DNA of 64,000 nt from Clostridia bacterium. GTDB taxonomy: Bacteria > Bacillota > Clostridia > Christensenellales > CAG-138. The DNA is taken from NCBI GenBank assembly GCA_017435905.1, contig JAFSEB010000063.1, forward strand, positions 45,052 to 109,051. The letters are read 5' to 3'. The notes beneath the pieces are model-generated. The model made no database searches. It had not been told where the DNA came from and was given only the letters and a program-made list of their open reading frames with translations. Below are positions 1 through 9,209 of this stretch, piece by piece (position 1 is the first letter of the stretch; every line of letters begins with the position of its first letter). A program made the position numbers and the translations under genes.

Positions 1-1819
<1,819 letters not shown>

Positions 1820-1854
1820 TTTCCACCTTCCTTTTCGCTTGAAAGACTAAGGGT

Positions 1855-1868
1855 TTGGGATATCCCAA
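1855..1868. repeat. 14-bp perfect palindrome in the divergent control region
   Basis: TTGGGATATCCCAA is a perfect dyad 36 nt upstream of the small TnpW-like gene on the minus strand. It may be an operator for the leftward transcript. Only the symmetry is seen; no function is shown. Confidence 0.4.
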
Positions 1869-1901
1869 TGATAAAAAATCTTCGAGTGTGGCAACAACGG
1901 A

Positions 1902-1987
1902 TGTGCTTGCTATTCTGCAAGCCATACGGAACGACATCACGCGGATTTTTGCAAGTGTACATACACTTGCTGTGCTTGCTATTCTGC
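1902..1987. repeat. Two 17-bp direct repeats flanking an operator-like dyad
   Basis: TGTGCTTGCTATTCTGC occurs exactly at 1902-1918 and 1971-1987, 69 bp apart. The second copy abuts a 20-bp inverted repeat (1951-1970; arms GCAAGTGTA and TACACTTGC, 2-nt centre). The pair sits between the divergent recombinase and XRE genes. They could be repressor or recombinase-accessory sites. Confidence 0.6.
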
Positions 1988-2004
1988 TAATTTCCCCAAA
2001 CCCA

Positions 2005-2033
2005 TTGACAAATCGCTCGATTTTGCCTATAAT
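2005..2033 (+). promoter_or_regulatory. Consensus sigma-A promoter of the XRE regulator
   Basis: TTGACA (2005-2010), 17-nt spacer, TATAAT (2028-2033): both hexamers match consensus exactly. It predicts a start near 2040 and a leader of about 100 nt before the XRE gene at 2139. Confidence 0.8.
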
Positions 2034-2112
2034 ATGGGCAAGATATTTGCCTAATTGTAGTATAAGCAAGTAAGGTTCCTCTGTCAATAGGTTTAGGCAA
2101 AATAATAGGCAA
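2023..2112. promoter_or_regulatory. Operator array: four TTGCCTA/TAGGCAA sites
   Basis: TTGCCTA at 2023-2029 and 2047-2053, and its complement TAGGCAA at 2094-2100 and 2106-2112. The first copy overlaps the -10 box of the XRE promoter. Spacings of 24 and 12 bp and inverted arrangement suit dimeric XRE repressor binding, so autoregulation by the adjacent XRE protein is likely. This is inference from position and symmetry. Confidence 0.55.
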
Positions 2113-2138
2113 ATTATTTTCCAGGTGAGGTTTTCGAT

Positions 2139-2564
2139 ATGAAGTTTGGAGAAAAGGTAAGACTGCTGCGAAATGAAAAGAAGTTGTCCCAGACGGAACT
2201 GGGGAAAATATGTGGTCTGTCCCTGCGGACGATCCGCAATTATGAGGTGGACGGACGCTATCCGAAGCAACGCGAGGTTTACGCCAAACTTGCCGCCGCA
2301 CTTGGATGTGAGATAAACTTCCTGCTTTCCGAAGACGAAGAATTTGTTCTTCAGGCACAACAGAGCTACGGCTACAAAGGTGCCAAGGATGCCGAAGAAT
2401 TGGTTGCCGGTGTGTCTGCGCTCTTTGCCGGTGGTGAATTGTCCGAGAATGACAAGGATGCTGTGATGCGCGCCTTGCAGGATGCCTACTGGATGGCGAA
2501 AGAACGGAACAAAGAAAAGTACACACCGAAGAAATATCGGAAAGATAGTGAGGAAATGGAATGA
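2139..2564 (+). CDS. XRE-family HTH transcriptional regulator
   Basis: 141 residues. An N-terminal Cro/C1-type helix-turn-helix covers about residues 4-62 (EKVRLLRNEKKLSQTELGKI, then LSLRTIRNYEVDGRYPKQ). The rest is acidic and helical with no enzyme motif, probably for dimerisation. ATG at 2139 follows AGGTGAGG. It is divergent from the recombinase unit, with a consensus promoter and a TTGCCTA array between them, so it is probably the element's master repressor and controls itself. No LexA/ImmA-type peptidase residues are seen. Confidence 0.85.
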   Translation: MKFGEKVRLLRNEKKLSQTELGKICGLSLRTIRNYEVDGRYPKQREVYAKLAAALGCEINFLLSEDEEFVLQAQQSYGYKGAKDAEELVAGVSALFAGGELSENDKDAVMRALQDAYWMAKERNKEKYTPKKYRKDSEEME

Positions 2565-2604
2565 TGGGAAAGTCTAACAAATCTCGCGAAAAGGATGTGA
2601 TGGC

Positions 2605-2697
2605 ATGACATATTATGAAATTTTAGAAGTACGCGAAAATGCATCCGAAAGGACACCATATACAGCTCATTCAAAAGACCTCTCATATATTCCATAG
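2605..2697 (+). pseudogene. DnaJ-type J-domain stump
   Basis: ATG at 2605 opens with MTYYEILEVRENASE, the helix I start of a J-domain, but helix II and the HPD motif are missing and the frame stops at 2697 after 30 codons. A 15-codon frame (2561-2608) links it to the upstream XRE gene through ATGA-type overlaps at both ends, so it was once part of that operon. It is best read as the remnant of a deletion, whose junction lies near 2650. Confidence 0.6.
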
Positions 2698-3016
2698 ATA
2701 CGGAATTACAAAAAATATCCTCGGCAAGTGTTACGGCATTTTTGGATTCAAAGAAACCCCGCTGAAAGAGATCGGCATTTACCACATGATGAAGGAGTCT
2801 GCCGTGGGAAAGGCAAAGGACCGCGCCATCAAAAAACTCGAGAAGGCATATCCGGGCAGTAAGCTTCAGCTTTGGAAGACCGTCTATCGGATGATGCGGC
2901 GACCGATCCTGCCGCCGGATGATGATACTGAGCTGCGAGTCCAATTTCCCAGATATGTTCACGCGCTGGCGGAGGTCTATGGTGTGCTGCACGAAGCTAC
3001 CGCAGATAATACATGA
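2639..3016 (+). CDS. Unknown ORF downstream of the J-domain stump, possibly a gene tail
   Basis: Up to 125 residues. The last 85 or so (YHMMKESAVGKAKDRAIKKL onward) have GC-rich third positions and a charged helical composition expected of coding DNA. No ribosome site precedes the first ATG at 2639, which lies inside the J-domain stump in another frame. The frame may therefore be the 3' part of a gene whose 5' part was lost in the deletion that truncated the J-domain. I do not recognise the family. It ends 9 nt before a bidirectional terminator. Confidence 0.4.
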   Translation: MHPKGHHIQLIQKTSHIFHRYGITKNILGKCYGIFGFKETPLKEIGIYHMMKESAVGKAKDRAIKKLEKAYPGSKLQLWKTVYRMMRRPILPPDDDTELRVQFPRYVHALAEVYGVLHEATADNT

Positions 3017-3025
3017 CCTAAAAAA

Positions 3026-3061
3026 GCCGGGCAGTACGGATTTGTTTCCGTACTGCCCGGT
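3026..3061. terminator. Bidirectional intrinsic terminator
   Basis: A perfect 14-bp stem (3027-3040 with 3047-3060) and 6-nt loop. On the minus strand it is followed by CTTTTTT, so it ends the leftward operon that stops at 3067; on the plus strand it separates the XRE unit. Confidence 0.85.
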
Positions 3062-3066
3062 GCTGT

Positions 3067-3426
3067 TTAACCCATGCTTCCGATTTTATTGCCGTTCTCG
3101 TACATATCCTCGGCGTATTCGACATGATTAGGGCCCTGGCTCTCCAGCCAGCCGAAACCCTCCACATAGACCATATTGTCTGGAGAGGTCTTTGGTGATG
3201 CTGGGGCCACTTCTGATTCTTGCTTTGGCTCTGGGATAGGGATTACTACTTCAGTTTGCTCCGGCTCCATTGTCTCAGCATTCTCTTCCTCCGGCTTTGT
3301 GGCGACTACTGCGGGCGGCGTGGGTAGTGCGGGATTTTCCCCGACTGGTTCGTTCTGCGGCCACACAGCGGCACACAGGGCCAGACAGGCGGAGAATGCC
3401 GCGGCAGTGATGATTCGTTTCCTCAT
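3067..3426 (-). CDS. Small exported proline/glutamate-rich protein (DUF6550-like)
   Basis: 119 residues. An N-terminal hydrophobic stretch (about 5-22) after MRKR looks like a signal peptide or anchor; then a Pro/Glu-rich linker (about 28-80) and a conserved-looking tail, VEGFGWLESQGPNHVEYAED, followed by MYENGNKIGSMG. I recall this tail from mobile-element proteins labelled DUF6550, unverified. Its ATG overlaps the stop of the upstream gene (ATGA), so the two are translationally coupled. It is the last gene before the terminator at 3026-3061. No function is known. Confidence 0.7.
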   Translation of the reverse strand: MRKRIITAAAFSACLALCAAVWPQNEPVGENPALPTPPAVVATKPEEENAETMEPEQTEVVIPIPEPKQESEVAPASPKTSPDNMVYVEGFGWLESQGPNHVEYAEDMYENGNKIGSMG

Positions 3427-3743
3427 GTTGCATCTTCCTTTCTGGACATGGAAAGAACGCTCATTCCCTTCGCCATACAGCGAGAGACTGAGCGTTCTTT
3501 TTCATATTGATTCAGTTCTGCAGAGAGTCGCCACGCCAGCGCAAATCCAGAGATAAAGCTGTCGATGGAAGTATCCTCCACGATGCGGTCTTTGGCATCG
3601 ATGATCTGCAGTACCAAGCGCCGCTCCGGTTTGTCCAGTACTTCAATGAGTGCCTGATGGCACCCCTCGATTTCCCGCTTCTGAGCCGGGAGTTCCGGCG
3701 GGATGTAGAAGCAGTCGTACAGGTCTTTTAGTAGTTTGTTCAT
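3423..3743 (-). CDS. Small helical element protein (DUF6809-like)
   Basis: 106 residues from ATG 3743, which has AGGAGGT 7 nt upstream; a longer reading from 3788 lacks a ribosome site. All-helical, with no signal peptide: MNKLLKDLYDCFYIPPEL, then a middle helix (about 40-70) and ISGFALAWRLSAELNQYEKE. I recall similar short proteins in clostridial phages and ICEs as DUF6809, untested. It couples by ATGA overlap to the exported small protein downstream and lies 127 nt after the lipoprotein gene, possibly with its own promoter. Confidence 0.7.
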   Translation of the reverse strand: MNKLLKDLYDCFYIPPELPAQKREIEGCHQALIEVLDKPERRLVLQIIDAKDRIVEDTSIDSFISGFALAWRLSAELNQYEKERSVSRCMAKGMSVLSMSRKEDAT

Positions 3744-3870
3744 GTGTTGCACCTCCTGGTAGCAACACACATTACCACAGGTTGACAAAAATAGCTACTG
3801 TTATCTAAATCTTCTGCGCTGCAGAAGATCAGTACTTGGCTGGATAAAAAGAAACAATGGATTTGGAAAC

Positions 3871-4653
3871 TCAGCTCATGGGAATGTTGCTATAGGCGCA
3901 AACCTGCAGATCATTGGACAAATCCTTTGCCGCGACGCTTCCATATACCTCGGCCATCATGGTGAATTCAACATCGCTGTTAGCCGCAGGCTTGTCTATG
4001 ATCTCGGTAAAGAAGCACACGGGCTTTCCACTCTTGTCATAACCGACACAGGTCATCGTGACATCTGCGATCCCTTCCGCCAGATCGCCGCAGTGCAGCG
4101 TACCGCTCAGGTACAGAAGGTCTCCGTCATCACTGTCTGCGACCTGCACATCGGACACCTGATGGAACACATGCAGGGGATCTTCTCCCAACCGCATCGC
4201 ATCATCCACTTCCGGGACACAGACCGCCTGTTCTTCCTGCTGAAGATCCTCGGTGGTAGTATAGTCATACAGGTAAAAGGTCTCTCCCGGTTCTACTTCA
4301 TGATCCGAAACCCAGTTGAAGTAACCCTCGTCCAAAACTGTCCCATCGGTCTTGGTCAGCGTGTAAGAGTTCAGCGAACCGACATAGATTGCCTCATCGC
4401 TTACGTTCTTCACCTCCACAAAAATGCGGAGATGAGCCCAGCCACCCATGTGAGAAATCATATCCACCTGATTGTAGACCACCTCAACGGCCTCCGGAGT
4501 AATGTCGCCCAACTGGTCAAAATAGATGCTTTCCTGCTCGGGTGCGGGAGTCGCTTCCGGTTTATTCGCAGGAGCACCGGAACTGCTCGAACCGCAGGAA
4601 ACCAGAGACAGACACATCAGTGCGCAGCAAAGGACTGCAAGTGCTTTTTTCAT
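3871..4653 (-). CDS. Lipoprotein with FxLYD-like beta domains
   Basis: 260 residues. A type II signal peptide ends in the lipobox LVSC (Cys20), followed by a Ser/Gly and Pro linker, so it should be anchored on the outer face of the membrane. Two beta-rich segments follow; VEVKNVSDEAIYVGSL (about 97-112) resembles the FxLYD/DUF-type fold that modulates extracellular assemblies. AAGGAG precedes the ATG. It lies 23 nt after the 783-residue secreted protein on the same strand and is the last of the four envelope genes. Function unknown. Confidence 0.75.
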   Translation of the reverse strand: MKKALAVLCCALMCLSLVSCGSSSSGAPANKPEATPAPEQESIYFDQLGDITPEAVEVVYNQVDMISHMGGWAHLRIFVEVKNVSDEAIYVGSLNSYTLTKTDGTVLDEGYFNWVSDHEVEPGETFYLYDYTTTEDLQQEEQAVCVPEVDDAMRLGEDPLHVFHQVSDVQVADSDDGDLLYLSGTLHCGDLAEGIADVTMTCVGYDKSGKPVCFFTEIIDKPAANSDVEFTMMAEVYGSVAAKDLSNDLQVCAYSNIPMS

Positions 4654-4676
4654 TGAAATCGCTCCTTTTTTCTTTG

Positions 4677-7028
4677 TTATCGGGTCATTCTGATGCTGTC
4701 CAGAACTCCCGGAATATCCGCTTCCATATCACTGTAGGCGTTCTGCATCTGCACGTCGTTCAGGTCAAACTGTGCACAGATGGGGAAGCCCGCCAGAAGC
4801 ATAAACCCTTCGGCCCAGTACCCCAAAACCTGGTAATGAGGCTCGTCGATATCCTCTTCCCGAACGTATTCACTCATATAAACATGGAACAACTCTCCGC
4901 CAAAACCGGCCTCGTAATTTCGTTTTTCATAGACGATAAATCCCCGATCTTCGTCTTTCACAACAAAGTTCGGGCCCCAGGACCCCGGGACGGTCATGAC
5001 GAACAGTCCGTCCAGCGCCGTGACCTCAAAGACGTCGCCCCACTCGTCCCCTGTGTTCGCTTCAAGGGGCACCCGGCCGACCGGCTCCAGCAGATACCAC
5101 CCGTCCAGAGAGATTTCCTGTTCCTTCTCAGGCGGACACAGCATACCGCCTACAACATCGCAACTCGTCCAGTAGATGGCGTCGGCGCGTTCCCGGTTTT
5201 CCAGAATCAAACCGGTCTTACGGTCATTTCCGTAAACCCCAAGGCTGACGCCGTTACAGCGAATGCTGCCGCTGTAAACGACCTCACTTCCATCTCCCGA
5301 AAACAGCTGAACTTCACCGTTGGCGGTGCTGCATCCTGTCCAGACGATCAGATCGTCGATCCCGTCCCGATCCGCATCATAGAAGTAGAACTCTCCTTCG
5401 CCGTATCCGACGGCAAGTTCCTCCCGAAGATATTCATCCTTTACAAACGGGATATACCCTTCTTCCCGGAGGAACCGAAAATACAGGTCATGATGCAGGC
5501 CCTCATTCCCGGTTGGCACATCCTTTTCGCCGTGAAAACTTAAAATTCCCACAGGAAGCGGCTCGTTGGGTTCCACACAGAACATACCGTCGGAAAACCC
5601 CGACAGAAGGATCAACTCTTCGTCGATCTGTTTCTGTACCCGCTTGATGGCTCCCGCAATGCTGTCATCAAAGGAGCCGGAATCATAGGCGACCCATGCG
5701 CTTTTCAGGCACAGCATGGCCGCATCCCGCAGCATCAGCGCTGCCTGGGCATCCGCAGCAGTTGTCACCGAGCCTTCATATGCCTCACGGAACAGATCCT
5801 GAATCTGGGCACACATGGTGATATTGCGCACGCAGTCATTCTTCTTCAGCGTCTTCAGGGTGCAGCTGTCCGTGACCTCCAGCAAAAACTTCGTCACATG
5901 ACCGGCCGGCGACATCGCAATCCCCGCACCGTTCAATGCGCCGGATACGACATTTTCTCCGATGGCATGGGCGATATCTTCTGCCGTGGTCAGGATTCCT
6001 TCCGCCACAAGCCGACCACGGCTGTCTGTCATGTGATCCTCGTAGATTCGAACGATCTGGTTTCCCTGTCTGACGATGGCGGAATCATCGTATTTGATTT
6101 CGGGAGCTTCCAGCACGCGGGCCAGGGCATCGGCATAGATGGACTGTACACTTTTGATCTCATGTACATAGGCGGTGGCTGAGATGAGGTCGGAAATTTT
6201 TATTCCGGCGTTCCCCAATTCGTCCACAGCCTCCATGGTCTCGCGCAGCGGCCCGCTTCCTTCGGCTCCAAACAGCAGATATCCGCCGCCGGGGACCACC
6301 TCTTTCCGGTCCCTATAAAACGTTTCATACTCCTTTTGTGCTTTCAGCACAAATCCGGAGACCTTTTCCGTAAAAGCAGTCCCGTTGGCAAGTATGGTCA
6401 GCAGACTGTCATTGTCCCCGTGATGCTTGAGCATTTCCAGCAGCAAGGCACTGATGTCATCCTCATAGCCTTCCCCGGTCAGCATGTCGAAACGCTGGTT
6501 CCAAACCACATCAAAGGCAAAGGCAAACCCGGCAGTCACGATCCCCAGCAGAGGCATATTGCTCAGCAGATCTGCCTCATATCCGCCGTTGACCATGATA
6601 CGTTCGGTCTCTTCCATCAGGCGGTCCTGATTGATGGGAAGGGAATTGTAAAGGATCTCACCGTCGGCGGCCAGAATGGCTGTGTCCAGTTCCGTCATGA
6701 TCTGCTCCAGGGCGTACCACTTCTCCCCATTGCGGGTGATATACTCCAGTCCGTCTGTATTGGGGCGGAGGGACACATGCGCATTGGGGGCAAAATAGTC
6801 GCCGCCCACGTGGATCAGCCCCACCATGCGGATGGCATCGTCAAACGTGATGTAATATCCGTCCTCCGTTTCCAGAACGGATACGGTTTTTTCCTCTTCC
6901 TCCCGGAAAATATCCCGGCAGGTGACGGTCGGTTCGGTTCCCGCCTCTTCCGCAAAGGCGGCGGGCAGGGGCAGAAGCAGCAGGGCCAGCAGACATGCTG
7001 CTATGCGGCGGAATGGTTGTCGCTTCAT
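4677..7028 (-). CDS. Large secreted protein of unknown function
   Basis: 783 residues. The signal peptide (MKRQPFRR, hydrophobic core, PAAFAEE) is consistent with cleavage near residue 26. An N-terminal segment (about 40-130: YYITFDDAIRMVGLIHVGGD) recalls copper-amine-oxidase-N-like stalk domains. The middle is helical (about 150-480). A calcium-loop-like DADRDGIDDLIVW near 560 resembles FG-GAP motifs, and the C-terminal 200 residues are beta-rich. No catalytic motif is recognised. The ATG overlaps the upstream stop (ATGA) and has GGGAGG 7 nt ahead. It is the centrepiece of the envelope operon. Confidence 0.75.
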   Translation of the reverse strand: MKRQPFRRIAACLLALLLLPLPAAFAEEAGTEPTVTCRDIFREEEEKTVSVLETEDGYYITFDDAIRMVGLIHVGGDYFAPNAHVSLRPNTDGLEYITRNGEKWYALEQIMTELDTAILAADGEILYNSLPINQDRLMEETERIMVNGGYEADLLSNMPLLGIVTAGFAFAFDVVWNQRFDMLTGEGYEDDISALLLEMLKHHGDNDSLLTILANGTAFTEKVSGFVLKAQKEYETFYRDRKEVVPGGGYLLFGAEGSGPLRETMEAVDELGNAGIKISDLISATAYVHEIKSVQSIYADALARVLEAPEIKYDDSAIVRQGNQIVRIYEDHMTDSRGRLVAEGILTTAEDIAHAIGENVVSGALNGAGIAMSPAGHVTKFLLEVTDSCTLKTLKKNDCVRNITMCAQIQDLFREAYEGSVTTAADAQAALMLRDAAMLCLKSAWVAYDSGSFDDSIAGAIKRVQKQIDEELILLSGFSDGMFCVEPNEPLPVGILSFHGEKDVPTGNEGLHHDLYFRFLREEGYIPFVKDEYLREELAVGYGEGEFYFYDADRDGIDDLIVWTGCSTANGEVQLFSGDGSEVVYSGSIRCNGVSLGVYGNDRKTGLILENRERADAIYWTSCDVVGGMLCPPEKEQEISLDGWYLLEPVGRVPLEANTGDEWGDVFEVTALDGLFVMTVPGSWGPNFVVKDEDRGFIVYEKRNYEAGFGGELFHVYMSEYVREEDIDEPHYQVLGYWAEGFMLLAGFPICAQFDLNDVQMQNAYSDMEADIPGVLDSIRMTR

Positions 7029-7534
7029 CCCAATTCCTCCCTTTCCAGCACGAACCCGTCCAGATAGGTCAGCAGTCCGCCGTACATGGCATCCACAAAC
7101 TCCCGGGATTCGATCATCTTGCCGTTTTCATCCAAGTCCACGGTCAGTGTCGTGGTTTTGGTCGGAACATTCTCCCCGTTCAGCCTATTCAGGATATCCT
7201 GCGCGGTTGCGCCGTTTTGATCCGCCTGCTCTAAAATGGCCGCCATATCGGGAGCGGTGATCTCCAGCGTTACCCGGTTGTCGGCCTGCTCCAGAACGGT
7301 ATACTTCACCCGGTCGATGATGGCGGCTTCCGCCTCAGTTCCGGCCGTATCCAATTCCGTCGGTTTTTCCGACACAGTTTCCTCCAGATATTGGGTGAAC
7401 TCCTCCGCGGGGGATTGGGACGGTTTCACAGCGGGGACGCTTGGTTTCAACAACGTATTTACCACCAGACAGAGCAAAACAAGCACTACGATTACAGGAA
7501 AAACCAACCTGCGTTTTTTCTTTTCGGTCGTCAA
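7025..7534 (-). CDS. Single-pass membrane-anchored protein
   Basis: 169 residues. KKKRR precedes one transmembrane segment (about 10-28), so the N-terminus is cytoplasmic and the rest extracellular. A Pro/Glu linker leads to a small domain (about 72-165; VKYTVLEQADNRVTLEITAP, then TTTLTVDLDENGKMIE) that looks like the DUF5105/lipoprotein beta-alpha type. The start is TTG at 7534 with GGTGA 6 nt upstream. It overlaps the next gene by 4 nt and lies 43 nt after the LRR lipoprotein, so it is co-transcribed. Role unknown. Confidence 0.7.
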   Translation of the reverse strand: MTTEKKKRRLVFPVIVVLVLLCLVVNTLLKPSVPAVKPSQSPAEEFTQYLEETVSEKPTELDTAGTEAEAAIIDRVKYTVLEQADNRVTLEITAPDMAAILEQADQNGATAQDILNRLNGENVPTKTTTLTVDLDENGKMIESREFVDAMYGGLLTYLDGFVLEREELG

Positions 7535-7577
7535 TTTAATTCACCCCGCACAAAATACCAAAAGCGTTTACACACTA

Positions 7578-8900
7578 TTAATTGGTTCCCACATAAGTAA
7601 AGTCCAGAACCTCAGAGCCATCTGTGTAAACCACCAGAGAGGCAAGTTTTACCCAACTGTCACAGATGGTTCCGAAGTTGTAGTGAGATTCTATCACGCG
7701 GTCATTGTCAAAATCGATCTCAATTCCCAACTCAACGTGGTGTTTCCGGATCAAATCTATTTTCCGTTTCCAGAGCGTCATTTCAAAGTTTTCACTGCCA
7801 TAAACTGTGAAGGAATACGGATCATATCCAATCGCACCCGAGCCGAAGTCCTCCATCGTTCCGCTGTCGATTTTGCGGGTAACATCTCCATCCAGCGCAT
7901 CCAGTAAATCGGGGTGCAAATATTCCGCAGCAGCCTCAAACTCACACTGCGCGATACACATGGCGAATTCATCCGCGTCAGAGACTGCATAGTCCGATGT
8001 AAACTCCACATATCCATGAGGCAACCTGGGAACAGAGCTATCCCAAGCTTCCGGCATGGTCTCGTCGGGACCCGGATCACTCCAGTCCTCGGACATGGTC
8101 TCATCGGGACCCGGATCACTCCACTCCCCATAGTCGAACAGGGCATCCATGGGGTTGGCGGGATACTGCGCCTGCCGATCCGTATGGCTCCAGGAGTTCT
8201 TATCCTCCATCAGAATATTTTCATCCGCGCAGCAGACCAGAACATTTTCGGCGGACATCCAGTCCCAGTAGAAGTCAATCTCCAAAAATTCCTCCGCTGT
8301 CCCAGCAAAGTGAATTTCCTCCAGGGCGTCGCACCCATCCAGTGCCCCCGGATGAATGGTTGTCAGCGTTTCCGGCAAGTAGATGACCTTTAGGCTTGTA
8401 CAATCCCGAAATACTTCCCGACCCAGAGTGTCCAGTTCTCCCTCAATCACTACCGTTTTCAGCGAGCTGCAATCAGCGAAGGCCCACAGCTCCATGTCGA
8501 TGACTCCGGCGGGAATGTGGATCTGCTGCAGCGCAGTGCAATTGGAAAAGGCACCGACCCAAATCCTTGTCAGACTCTGAGGTAAATTGACCGACTCCAG
8601 AACAACACAATTGGCAAATGCAGCCGTGCCGATCTCCTCGATTCCCTCTGAAATCGTTACCGTGCTCACATCTGAATCTTTAAAAGCGCTGCTGCCCACA
8701 TACTGCACGGCCGTTCCATTGACATCGGCAGGGATCTCCACCTGCCCAACAGCGTTCTCGGGCTTCGCAAACCCATAACAGGTATAACCATCGTCGCCTT
8801 TTTCCAATTTCATATGGAATGGGGTCGTTTCTTTTCCTCCACAGGCGCAAAGAGTACACAGCATCGTCAGCGCCGTGATCGCGGCAAACCATTTTTTCAT
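7578..8900 (-). CDS. BspA-type leucine-rich-repeat lipoprotein
   Basis: 440 residues. The lipobox LCAC (Cys20) marks a surface lipoprotein. Residues about 40-215 hold five or six LRR_5 units (AFANCVVLESVNLPQSL, then AFSNCTALQQIHIPAGV and AFADCSSLKTVVIEGEL), the repeat of BspA-like proteins that contact host or other surface ligands. A 13-residue repeat WSDPGPDETM(S/P)E(D/A) follows near 260-285, then a C-terminal alpha/beta domain. Its ATG overlaps the stop of the RHH gene (ATGA), with GGGGAG 8 nt upstream, so synthesis is coupled to the repressor. Ligand unknown. Confidence 0.82.
   Translation of the reverse strand: MKKWFAAITALTMLCTLCACGGKETTPFHMKLEKGDDGYTCYGFAKPENAVGQVEIPADVNGTAVQYVGSSAFKDSDVSTVTISEGIEEIGTAAFANCVVLESVNLPQSLTRIWVGAFSNCTALQQIHIPAGVIDMELWAFADCSSLKTVVIEGELDTLGREVFRDCTSLKVIYLPETLTTIHPGALDGCDALEEIHFAGTAEEFLEIDFYWDWMSAENVLVCCADENILMEDKNSWSHTDRQAQYPANPMDALFDYGEWSDPGPDETMSEDWSDPGPDETMPEAWDSSVPRLPHGYVEFTSDYAVSDADEFAMCIAQCEFEAAAEYLHPDLLDALDGDVTRKIDSGTMEDFGSGAIGYDPYSFTVYGSENFEMTLWKRKIDLIRKHHVELGIEIDFDNDRVIESHYNFGTICDSWVKLASLVVYTDGSEVLDFTYVGTN
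8055..8123. repeat. 39-bp-period tandem repeat inside the LRR lipoprotein gene
   Basis: A 30-bp block at 8055-8084 recurs at 8094-8123 with one mismatch, giving the duplicated WSDPGPDETM peptide. It is a likely site of slippage in unit number. Confidence 0.75.
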
Positions 8901-9073
8901 TCCTTTTCGCTCCCCTTCGTTTCTTCATTCATTTTTTCCATGCCCAGCCGGATCAGGTCCCAATAGATCTCCGAATAGGGCCGGTCATAATAGGTCGTCT
9001 TTTTGAGCCGCTCGATCTCTGCTTCGATATCCGTGGGAACCGAGATCATGATACGATTCATGTTGGTTGCCAT
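8897..9073 (-). CDS. RHH (CopG/Arc-type) repressor, first gene of the envelope operon
   Basis: 58 residues from ATG 9073, with GGGAGG 8 nt upstream; a longer reading to 9238 has no ribosome site and crosses the promoter. NRIMISVPTDIEAEIERL gives the RHH beta-strand and first helix, and YSEIYWDLIRLGMEK the second. Such proteins bind direct repeats as dimers of dimers. The stop overlaps the LRR lipoprotein start (ATGA). The promoter carries two near-identical 18-bp repeats, so autorepression is expected. Although RHH proteins are often antitoxins, no toxin gene follows. Confidence 0.85.
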   Translation of the reverse strand: MATNMNRIMISVPTDIEAEIERLKKTTYYDRPYSEIYWDLIRLGMEKMNEETKGSEKE

Positions 9074-9090
9074 AGTAATCCCTCCCAGAA

Positions 9091-9141
9091 GTTCATCACT
9101 GATACACCATAAGTATAGTTCATCAGTGATACACCTGTCAA
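9091..9141 (-). promoter_or_regulatory. Promoter and operators of the RHH/envelope operon
   Basis: On the minus strand TTGACA (9136-9141), 18-nt spacer, TATACT (9112-9117). The spacer is exactly one copy of an 18-bp repeat, GTTCATCAGTGATACACC (plus strand 9118-9135); the second copy at 9091-9108 differs by one base and sits just downstream of the -10. The core ATCA(C/G)TGAT is nearly palindromic. Occupation would block polymerase. Confidence 0.78.
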
Positions 9142-9161
9142 CACATTCCAATACAACCATC

Positions 9162-9190
9162 TTTACAAAAGTGATACACTGATGTAAAAT
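9162..9190 (+). promoter_or_regulatory. Promoter of the rightward RHH gene, with a third operator copy
   Basis: TTTACA (9162-9167), 17-nt spacer, TAAAAT (9185-9190). The spacer contains TGATACAC (9172-9179), the octamer also present at 9100-9107 and 9127-9134, so both divergent promoters probably answer to the same regulator. Confidence 0.7.
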
Positions 9191-9209
9191 GGGTTCGAGG
9201 TGATTGACT

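Noticed and set aside
2486..2992. 168-residue minus-strand frame over the XRE end and unknown ORF
   Set aside because: Overlaps the XRE coding end and lacks a start signal; composition is not protein-like.
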